17,294 nt of DNA from Bacteroidales bacterium UBA4243 (GTDB lineage: Bacteria > Bacteroidota > Bacteroidia > Bacteroidales > F082): positions 1 through 17,294 of the forward strand of contig DGXB01000071.1 in NCBI GenBank assembly GCA_002396205.1, given 5' to 3'. The notes below the pieces were generated by a model. That model saw only the letters and a program-made list of their open reading frames with translations, ran no database searches and was not told where the DNA came from. A program made the position numbers and the translations under genes. Positions within the stretch are counted from its first letter, which is position 1. Each line of letters begins with the position of its first letter. Shown in pieces: positions 1 through 6,765 of the stretch.

Positions 1-14
1 TCATTTTTTTTGTG

Positions 15-22
15 TATCTTTG
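15..22 (+). promoter_or_regulatory. Bacteroidota-type promoter -7 element (TATCTTTG)
   Basis: TATCTTTG matches the Bacteroidota housekeeping -7 consensus TAnnTTTG exactly. The matching -33 TTTG would fall off the left edge of the window, so only half the promoter can be seen. Transcription would begin about 5-8 bases downstream, leaving a leader of roughly 12-16 bases before the ATG at 43. An in-frame TTG at 10 overlaps this element and so cannot be the start codon if the promoter is real. Confidence 0.6.
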
Positions 23-42
23 CAGCTCATTCTATTTTGGAT

Positions 43-3000
43 ATGTCTGCACCAAACAAATTGATAGAGAAAATTGAGGGCTTCACGCGGAAGTATTACC
101 TTAACCGATTGATACAAGGCGTGTTGGTGGGCGCCGTGCTGTGGATTGTTTTCTACCTGCTCATCAACGGGTTGGAATATTTCTCCTGGTTCCCGCCCAA
201 AGGCCGCTTCGTGCTTTTCCTGTTTTTACTGGCAGGTAGCGCCTTCGTCTTGGTCTATCACTTCCTCATTCCATTAGTCAATCTGATCCGTTTCCGGAAA
301 AAGATGTCGGTGGAACAAGCCTCGGTGATGATTGGCAAGTTCTTCCCCGAAATCAAGGACAAACTTCTGAATACCATTCAGTTGAGCAACCAGATGGCAG
401 CCGAAGGCGACAACGCTTTGCTGGCCGCCACCATCGAGCAACGCAGTGCGCGCCTCTCCCCTATCCGCTTCAGCGACGCCGTCGACTTGCGCGGCAACTT
501 GAAGTATTTGGGCATCTTTTTCGGTTTGCTCCTCTTATTAATACTACTGATGGTGTTTTTGCCCTCGTTTGCAGTGCAGCCCACCCAACGCATCGTCAAC
601 TACGAGCAGCAATTTGAGAAGCCCCTCCCCTACCAAGTCGAGATTTTGCAAGACAACATCGAGACCACCCAAGGCAAGGAGGTGAAATTCAACATCCGCG
701 TCACCGGCGACCGCATCCCCGACGCCTTCTATGTGAAAAGCGAACTCGGCCAGCAACTGATGACCAAAGGCTCGGCCAACGACTTCACTTATACCTTCAA
801 GAACCTCTTCAACGACTTGACATTTAACGTGATTGGTGGCGAATATATCAGCCGTCCACTCCACATCACGGTACACCCCAACCCTACCCTACTCTCCTAC
901 CGCTGCGAGTTGCGCTATCCAGCCTATATCCACCGCACCGACGAGACTTTGGAAGCCAAAACGAGGCTCATAGTCCCGCAAGGCACCCAACTCACTTTCA
1001 GTTTCACGACGCGCGACACAGAGCAAATGAACGTCAGCCGCGATTCGCTCAACTCGAGTTTGACAGCGAAAGACGATATATTTGAATACCAATTTGTTGC
1101 CGCGCAATCCACCAAGTTTGAAGTGCAGGTCGAAAACAGTTGGAACCGAACCATCGAGCCCTTACCCTTCTCCGTCGACGTGCTGCCCGATGCCTACCCT
1201 GACATCCGCGTCGAGTCGTTCGACGAACAGCTTTCAACCGATGTCTACTTCTCAGGTCTCGTCACCGACGATTATGGCTTCAGCCGCTTGACCTTCAACT
1301 GCAAAGTCAAGGAACCCATCGAGAAAAACATTGTCAAAACCGTGCCTTTGGACCTCAAACAGACGCGCTCCTCGTTCTTCTACCAGTTCAACATGGACAG
1401 CCTCGGCATCATGCCTGGGCAGAACATGGAGGTCTATTTCGAGGTTTGGGACAACGACGGTTTCCACGGTCCCAAGTCGAAACGCTCTGAGACTTTCACT
1501 TACTACAAGCCCTCTGAGACCGCTTTGGACAGCGTCGCCAACCAGCAGTCGGAAGACATCATGGAGCGCCTATCGGAGAAGTCGCAAGAAGCCAACAAAC
1601 TGCAAGACGAAATCGAGAAGATGCTGCAAGACCTCATCCAAAAGAAAGACCTGGACTGGTCGGACAAAGAGAAGATGAAGGAGCTGATGGAGAAGCAGCA
1701 ACAGATTCAGGATGAATGGAATAAGCTACAGCAAGAGCAGGAAAAATTGGCCGATTTTATGAAGGAAAACGAAATCGCCAACGAGGATTTGCTGAAGAAG
1801 CAAGAGCAAATCAACAAACTGTTTGAAGAGGTCATCCCTGAAGAGCTTCAAAAAATGATGGAGCAAATCGACAAGTTGCTTGAGGAGATGCCCCGCGAGC
1901 AGATGCAGCAAACCATGCAGGACATCAAGAAGAACAACCAAAAGATGCAGGAGCTACTCGACCGCAACCTTGCGCTTTTGGAACAGCTGAAGATGGAAAA
2001 AGACCTCAACGACCTGGCCAATAAATTGGATACACTTGGCGAGGAGTTGCAAAAGCAAGAGGCTGAAAACCAGCAGAAAGAAGCAGGGGAGGAGACAGAC
2101 CAGAAATCAGCCGAGGAAGCCAAGGAGGAGTTCGACAAGATGATGGATGAACTCGACAAGCTCCTGGAAAAAAACCAAGAGTTGCAAGATCCATTCGATA
2201 TGCAAAAAGACGAGGAGATGCAAGAAAGCATCGACCAAGACCTGCAAGATGCCATGCAGCAAGAGCAAAACCAGCAGAATGGCCAGCAGCAGCAAAACTC
2301 GCAACAAAAGAAACAAGACGCAGGCCAAAAGATGCAGCAGATGGCCCAAAACATGATGATGCAAATGCAGATGCAAGGCATGCAGCAGATGGCCGAAGAC
2401 GCCCATTTGGTGCGCATTTTGCTCGAAAACGTGGTGCACGCCTCGCATGAGCAAGAAGCCTTGATGAATGAAATAGGCAGTATCCGCTCCGACGATCCCT
2501 CGTTGGTCGAAAAGATCATCCATCAGAAGGAAGTGGCCGACAATTTCAACATGGTCCGCGACTCGTTGCGCAGCATGGCCAAGCGCCAACCGATGATCCA
2601 GAACTTCATCTTTGAAGAACTGCATACCATTGAAAACCAGACTGAAAACGCCATGAAGCAACTCAATGACTTGAAGCTCTCGCAAGCCACGCGCCACCAG
2701 CAAACCGCCATGATGTCGATGAACAATTTAGCATTGATGCTCGCTGAGTCGTTGGAGAACATGGAAAACAGCATGGAATCAATGGGCATGCCGATGCAGA
2801 GTTGTCAGTCGAAGCCCGGAAAACAAGGCCAGCAGAGCATGAAAAACATGCAACAAATGCAGCAACAACTCAGTGAACAGCTGAAGCAGATGCAGCAGCA
2901 GATGGAGCAAGGGCAACAAACGCCCAACTCGATGAGCGAGGAGTTTGCCCGTATGGCCGCCGAGCAGGAAATGCTGCGCCAAGGCATGCAGCAGATGCTC

Positions 3001-3360
3001 AACGACATGAAAGAAAACGGACAGATTGGCGACGATGGCCTCAACGAAATCATCAAGGATATGGAGAAGTTGGAGGAGGAGTTGGTGAACAAGAAAATCA
3101 ACAAGAAGATGATTGAGCGCAGCCAAAAGATTGAATCCCGAATGCTGGAATCACAGAAGGCACAGGAGAAGCGCGAGCAAGAGGAGAAACGCAAATCGAA
3201 CGAGTTCAAGGGTTCGCTCTTCGACAGACAGATTGACGAAATCCTTTATAAGGAGACGCTAAAGAAAAACCAAGAGTTCTTGCGGAGCAATCCAATAGAA
3301 TTCGCACCCTATTATAGGGACAAGATCAACGAATATTATTTGAAGAAAAACACGCATTAA
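43..3360 (+). CDS. DUF4175 family membrane protein with long Met/Gln-rich coiled coil
   Basis: This 1105-residue protein resembles the large DUF4175 proteins of Bacteroidota; no biochemical role is known to me. Three hydrophobic helices lie near residues 23-43, 56-77 and 155-175, so the N-terminus is anchored in the inner membrane. A beta-rich, probably periplasmic region follows to about residue 490. From about residue 500 to the end the chain is highly charged and predicted to be coiled coil, with extreme Met/Gln-rich blocks near residues 735-785 and 905-985. I chose ATG 43 rather than the in-frame TTG at 10, which lies in the promoter element. The stop is one base before ybeY, so the two are probably co-transcribed, and DUF4175 next to ybeY-mnmG is a recurring order in the phylum as I recall. 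An envelope scaffold role is possible but only inferred. Confidence 0.8.
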   Translation: MSAPNKLIEKIEGFTRKYYLNRLIQGVLVGAVLWIVFYLLINGLEYFSWFPPKGRFVLFLFLLAGSAFVLVYHFLIPLVNLIRFRKKMSVEQASVMIGKFFPEIKDKLLNTIQLSNQMAAEGDNALLAATIEQRSARLSPIRFSDAVDLRGNLKYLGIFFGLLLLLILLMVFLPSFAVQPTQRIVNYEQQFEKPLPYQVEILQDNIETTQGKEVKFNIRVTGDRIPDAFYVKSELGQQLMTKGSANDFTYTFKNLFNDLTFNVIGGEYISRPLHITVHPNPTLLSYRCELRYPAYIHRTDETLEAKTRLIVPQGTQLTFSFTTRDTEQMNVSRDSLNSSLTAKDDIFEYQFVAAQSTKFEVQVENSWNRTIEPLPFSVDVLPDAYPDIRVESFDEQLSTDVYFSGLVTDDYGFSRLTFNCKVKEPIEKNIVKTVPLDLKQTRSSFFYQFNMDSLGIMPGQNMEVYFEVWDNDGFHGPKSKRSETFTYYKPSETALDSVANQQSEDIMERLSEKSQEANKLQDEIEKMLQDLIQKKDLDWSDKEKMKELMEKQQQIQDEWNKLQQEQEKLADFMKENEIANEDLLKKQEQINKLFEEVIPEELQKMMEQIDKLLEEMPREQMQQTMQDIKKNNQKMQELLDRNLALLEQLKMEKDLNDLANKLDTLGEELQKQEAENQQKEAGEETDQKSAEEAKEEFDKMMDELDKLLEKNQELQDPFDMQKDEEMQESIDQDLQDAMQQEQNQQNGQQQQNSQQKKQDAGQKMQQMAQNMMMQMQMQGMQQMAEDAHLVRILLENVVHASHEQEALMNEIGSIRSDDPSLVEKIIHQKEVADNFNMVRDSLRSMAKRQPMIQNFIFEELHTIENQTENAMKQLNDLKLSQATRHQQTAMMSMNNLALMLAESLENMENSMESMGMPMQSCQSKPGKQGQQSMKNMQQMQQQLSEQLKQMQQQMEQGQQTPNSMSEEFARMAAEQEMLRQGMQQMLNDMKENGQIGDDGLNEIIKDMEKLEEELVNKKINKKMIERSQKIESRMLESQKAQEKREQEEKRKSNEFKGSLFDRQIDEILYKETLKKNQEFLRSNPIEFAPYYRDKINEYYLKKNTH

Positions 3361-3361
3361 G

Positions 3362-3781
3362 ATGATCAGATTCAGCACATTGGACGTGGAAATGCCACCC
3401 ATCGAGCCACAACGCGACAAGGCTTGGATTGAAGCCGTGGCGCAAGGCTACGACAAGCGGGTAGGGGAGTTGTACTACTATTTTTGTAGCGACGAGAAAC
3501 TGCTGGAAATCAACAGAGAACGATTGGGACACGACTTCTACACCGACATTGTGACTTTCCCGCTGACCGATTGTGAGACGGTTTTGTCGAGCGAGTTCTG
3601 CATCAGTATTGATAGGATTAAGGAAAACGCGGTGACCTTTGGGCGAAGCTGCGAGAGTGAGTTGCACCGTGTCATCATCCATGGCGTGTTGCATCTCATC
3701 GGTTTCGACGACCTTACCGATGAAGAAGAGAAGGTGATGCGTGAAAAAGAGGAAGAAGCGTTGAAATTATTATTTAAGTAA
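3362..3781 (+). CDS. ybeY: Endoribonuclease YbeY (16S rRNA maturation factor)
   Basis: YbeY is a small zinc-dependent RNase of the UPF0054 family that acts in 16S rRNA 3'-end maturation and late 30S quality control in the cytoplasm. The 139-residue product ends with the family metal motif: HGVLHLIGFDD, with ligands H107, H111 and probably D117. Escherichia coli has His at the third position; from memory Asp is usual in Bacteroidota, so I read this as a lineage variant and not damage. The TDIVTFPL segment near residue 61 matches the family's TD(V/I)xTF core. The start ATG follows the DUF4175 stop by one base, implying translational coupling. Length is slightly short for the family but nothing is missing. 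Confidence 0.93.
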   Translation: MIRFSTLDVEMPPIEPQRDKAWIEAVAQGYDKRVGELYYYFCSDEKLLEINRERLGHDFYTDIVTFPLTDCETVLSSEFCISIDRIKENAVTFGRSCESELHRVIIHGVLHLIGFDDLTDEEEKVMREKEEEALKLLFK

Positions 3782-3806
3782 AAGACAATCAGAAAGTTAA
3801 ATCAAT

Positions 3807-3822
3807 TGTTTCCCGTGAAACA
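3807..3822. promoter_or_regulatory. parS-like 16-bp palindrome upstream of mnmG
   Basis: TGTTTCCCGTGAAACA differs from the classical ParB-binding parS sequence TGTTTCACGTGAAACA at one base (position 7, A to C). The 6-bp outer arms TGTTTC/GAAACA are perfect. It sits between ybeY and mnmG, ending 10 bases before the mnmG ATG. In many bacteria parS sites cluster near the origin and close to mnmG (gidA). The alternative is an RNA hairpin in the mnmG leader, since the arms would also pair in the transcript. ParA/ParB are not in this window. Confidence 0.55.
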
Positions 3823-3832
3823 CTGAGAAAAA

Positions 3833-5704
3833 ATGTATTTTGAACCGTATGATATTATCGTGGTAGGAGCCGGTCACGCAGGTTGTGAAGCAGCGGCGGC
3901 AGCGGCCAATATGGGTAGCAAGGTGCTGCTCATCACCATGGATTTGCGCTTGATGGCCTCAATGTCGTGCAATCCCGCCATGGGAGGCATTGCCAAGGGA
4001 CAAATCGTGCGCGAAATTGATGCGATGGGAGGTTATTCGGGCATCGTCAGCGACAGGACGATGATCCAATTCCGAATGCTCAACAAGTCGAAAGGGCCGG
4101 CCATGTGGAGTCCACGCTGCCAAAGTGACAAGATGATGTTTTCGGCAGAATGGCGTAGCATGTTGGAAAAGACCACCAACCTCGATTTCTGGCAAGATAC
4201 AGTGACTGGATTAATGGTGAAAGGCGACCAAGTGAAGGGCGTGAAAACCATGATGGGAGGGGAGATTGAAAGTAAGGCCGTCATCCTCACCAATGGCACT
4301 TTCCTCAATGGTTTGATTCATATCGGCGAACAAAACTTTCCAGGCGGACGCATGGGCGAGGTTGCGGTTCATGGCATTAGTGAACAGCTAAAAGAGGCTG
4401 GATTTGAAGTCAAAAGACTGAAGACGGGAACACCAGTCCGCATCGACGGGAGGACAATAGATTTCAGTAAACTCATCGAGCAAAAAGGCGACGATGAAGT
4501 GGTTGGTTTTTCCTACACTGAACCATTCAAAATCCAAAAGCAACGGAGCTGCTGGATTGCGCATACTTCCTTGAAAGTACACGAAACGCTCCGAAAAGGC
4601 TTCAAATATTCGCCGATGTTCAACGGACGAATCCAAGGCGTGGGGCCAAGATATTGCCCGAGCATTGAGGACAAAATCGAACGCTTTTCAGGCAAAGACA
4701 GCCACCAGCTTTTCGTTGAACCCGAGGGGTGGACTACCGAGGAATACTACCTCAATGGTTTTAGTTCATCGCTACCAGATTACATCCAATACGAGGCTTT
4801 ACGTCAAATTGAAGGCTTTGAGAATGCAAAGATCTTCCGTCCAGGATATGCTATCGAATACGATTATTTCCCGCCTGAGCAACTTTATCACTCGTTGGAG
4901 ACAAGGTTGGCGCACGGCCTTTATTTCGCCGGACAAATCAATGGAACGACGGGATATGAGGAAGCAGCATGCCAGGGCATGATGGCGGGCATCAACGCCA
5001 GTCTGGCCGTGCAAGACAAAGAGCCGCTTGTGTTGAACCGCTATGAGGCTTATATCGGCGTTCTGATTGATGATCTCATCACCAAAGGCGTTGACGAACC
5101 CTATAGAATGTTCACGAGTAGGGCAGAGCACCGTATCCTACTGCGACAAGACAACGCAGATGCACGATTGACCGAGAAATCGTACAAATTGGGCTTAGCC
5201 AAGGAGTACCGATATCGAAAGTTCATGGAAAAGCAACAAAAAGTTGAAGAGATCAAGGCGTTCTTCAGCGACAATTATGTCTATCCCGACCAAATCAACG
5301 GACTATTGGAACGTAATGGAAGTACGCTCATCGACCAAAAGTTGAAGCTGTCTTACATTTTGCTACGTCCTCAACTTAGCCTTAAAGATTTGATCGAAAC
5401 ACTACCAACTTTAGAGATTTACAAGACTAAGAATCGTTTTCTCAACGAATGCCTTGAAGAAGCCGAAATCCAAATCAAATATGACAGTTACATCCAAAAG
5501 GAAAATGAACTGGCAGAGAAATTGGCAAGGTTGGAAAACGTAAGACTACCCAAGGATTTCGATTTTCACACGATACAATCCTTGTCATACGAATCGAGAG
5601 AGAAACTCAACAGATACCATCCTGAAACGTTGGGGCAAGCCTCAAGGATCAGTGGGATTTCGCCCGCCGATATCAATGTATTGGCCATATTCTTAGGAAG
5701 ATAA
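3833..5704 (+). CDS. mnmG: tRNA uridine-5-carboxymethylaminomethyl modification enzyme MnmG (GidA)
   Basis: MnmG is an FAD-binding protein that works with the GTPase MnmE to install the (carboxymethyl)aminomethyl group on U34 of tRNAs reading NNA/NNG codons. The 623-residue length is normal (about 630 in E. coli). The N-terminal FAD loop is GAGHAG at residues 12-17. The signature SCNPAMGGIAKG follows near residue 45, then the KGPAMWSPR segment. The C-terminal GidA-associated domain ends in the typical GQASRISGISPADINVL motif, which contacts MnmE. ATG 3833 follows an A-rich leader placed directly after a parS-like palindrome. MnmE is not encoded here. Family assignment is secure. Confidence 0.97.
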   Translation: MYFEPYDIIVVGAGHAGCEAAAAAANMGSKVLLITMDLRLMASMSCNPAMGGIAKGQIVREIDAMGGYSGIVSDRTMIQFRMLNKSKGPAMWSPRCQSDKMMFSAEWRSMLEKTTNLDFWQDTVTGLMVKGDQVKGVKTMMGGEIESKAVILTNGTFLNGLIHIGEQNFPGGRMGEVAVHGISEQLKEAGFEVKRLKTGTPVRIDGRTIDFSKLIEQKGDDEVVGFSYTEPFKIQKQRSCWIAHTSLKVHETLRKGFKYSPMFNGRIQGVGPRYCPSIEDKIERFSGKDSHQLFVEPEGWTTEEYYLNGFSSSLPDYIQYEALRQIEGFENAKIFRPGYAIEYDYFPPEQLYHSLETRLAHGLYFAGQINGTTGYEEAACQGMMAGINASLAVQDKEPLVLNRYEAYIGVLIDDLITKGVDEPYRMFTSRAEHRILLRQDNADARLTEKSYKLGLAKEYRYRKFMEKQQKVEEIKAFFSDNYVYPDQINGLLERNGSTLIDQKLKLSYILLRPQLSLKDLIETLPTLEIYKTKNRFLNECLEEAEIQIKYDSYIQKENELAEKLARLENVRLPKDFDFHTIQSLSYESREKLNRYHPETLGQASRISGISPADINVLAIFLGR

Positions 5705-5710
5705 TATTAT

Positions 5711-5726
5711 TGTTTCACATGAAACA
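5711..5726. promoter_or_regulatory. Second parS-like 16-bp palindrome, between mnmG and the methyltransferase
   Basis: TGTTTCACATGAAACA differs from the parS consensus TGTTTCACGTGAAACA at one base (position 9, G to A) and keeps perfect TGTTTC/GAAACA arms. It begins 6 bases after the mnmG stop and ends 9 bases before the next ATG. It lies 1904 bases downstream of the first site, in the same relation to a start codon. A ParB site is the leading reading; a leader hairpin is the alternative. Confidence 0.55.
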
Positions 5727-5735
5727 CAAAGAAAA

Positions 5736-6626
5736 ATGAACAACAAATGTCCATGGTGCGGCTCCGATAAGGCACAAATCAACCTTTGGCTGAAAGACGA
5801 TTTCTTGACCAAAGAAGACTTTCACATTTGCGAATGTTTGAATTGTGGTCTGCTTTACACAATGCCGCGACCTCCGAAGGAGAAAATTGGTGACTATTAC
5901 AAATCAGAAGAATATTATAGCCACCAGGAAAACAAGAAAGGCTTCATTCCAAGACTATACGAATCCATTAAAAAGGTCAATCTAAGGCACAAATACAAGA
6001 TAGCAACAAAAGGTTTAGAGGTAGGAACTTTATTGGATATAGGCTGTGGAGTAGGCGATTTCCTTCATACAGCAGAGAACAAGGGCTGGCAATGCACAGG
6101 CGTTGAGCCCTCAGATGATGCAAAAGAAATTGCCCACAAGAGGATGAAAGCGCCAATCTATAGAAGCGAGCAATTGGAACAACTGCCTGACAAATCGTTT
6201 GACCTCATCACAATGTGGCATGTGCTGGAACACGTCGACGACTTAAAATGGCAAATTGAGCAATTGCAAAGACTTGTCAAGCCAAACGGACGGATCGTCA
6301 TTGCAGTGCCTAACTATAAATCATACGACGGACAATTCTACAAAGAACATTGGGCAGCATACGATGTGCCACGCCACTTGAATCATTTTAGTCGAAACAC
6401 AATCACAAAAATATTCAAGGCCAACAACCTAATCCTCGAAAGGACCACAAAGTTAGTTTGGGACGCCTATTACATTTCATTCATGAGCGAACAATACAGA
6501 AACCATGCCTTTCCACTGATCCGAGGAGCATTTCGCGGTTTGGTTTCCAATTGCAAGGCCCGACGCTCTGGAGAATGGTCAAGTTTGGTGTACATTTTTC
6601 ATCCGAAAACAGAAAATCCAAAATAA
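5736..6626 (+). CDS. Class I SAM-dependent methyltransferase with N-terminal zinc ribbon
   Basis: This 296-residue cytoplasmic protein starts with a likely zinc ribbon (C5-P-W-C8 and C34-L-N-C37), followed by a Rossmann-type methyltransferase. Motif I, LLDIGCGVGDF, is at residues 99-109 and binds S-adenosylmethionine. The acidic VEPS segment (motif II) follows about 20 residues later, and the WHVLEHVDD segment near residue 160 matches motifs IV/V of the Methyltransf_23 group. The PRHLNHFSRNTI segment is typical of zinc-ribbon methyltransferases often found in surface-sugar clusters. The substrate cannot be told from sequence. It follows mnmG by 31 bases across a parS-like site and may share its transcript. 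The flippase further downstream is a possible but unproven link to glycan methylation. Confidence 0.85.
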   Translation: MNNKCPWCGSDKAQINLWLKDDFLTKEDFHICECLNCGLLYTMPRPPKEKIGDYYKSEEYYSHQENKKGFIPRLYESIKKVNLRHKYKIATKGLEVGTLLDIGCGVGDFLHTAENKGWQCTGVEPSDDAKEIAHKRMKAPIYRSEQLEQLPDKSFDLITMWHVLEHVDDLKWQIEQLQRLVKPNGRIVIAVPNYKSYDGQFYKEHWAAYDVPRHLNHFSRNTITKIFKANNLILERTTKLVWDAYYISFMSEQYRNHAFPLIRGAFRGLVSNCKARRSGEWSSLVYIFHPKTENPK

Positions 6627-6765
6627 GGCCGTTTTTAGGCCGAATTTCGCGTTTTTGACAAAAATGGAATTATGTATCGAAAAGCTGGAAAAAACCACGC
6701 TAAACGAAAATTTTGCAATTGTCTAATAATCAAGACATAGAAACGAATTTCAACAATTCTTGAAA
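6627..6765. other. Intergenic gap before the sensor kinase, no clear element
   Basis: These 139 A/T-rich bases hold a GGCC-7-GGCC repeat at 6627-6641, which gives only a 4-bp stem and no proper T-tract. I found no TAnnTTTG promoter element with a well-spaced TTTG. A promoter for the kinase could lie here but I cannot point to it. Confidence 0.4.

Noticed and set aside
10..42. TTG start extending the DUF4175 protein by 11 residues
   Set aside because: It overlaps the TATCTTTG promoter element, and ATG 43 gives a normal start.
1848..2703. Long minus-strand open frames opposite the DUF4175 coiled coil
   Set aside because: They are Cys/Ser- or Leu/His-rich shadows of the Gln/Met/Lys codons with no family likeness.
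6627..6641. GGCC-7-GGCC as a terminator for the methyltransferase gene
   Set aside because: The stem is only 4 bp, the T-run is in the loop, and no tract follows.
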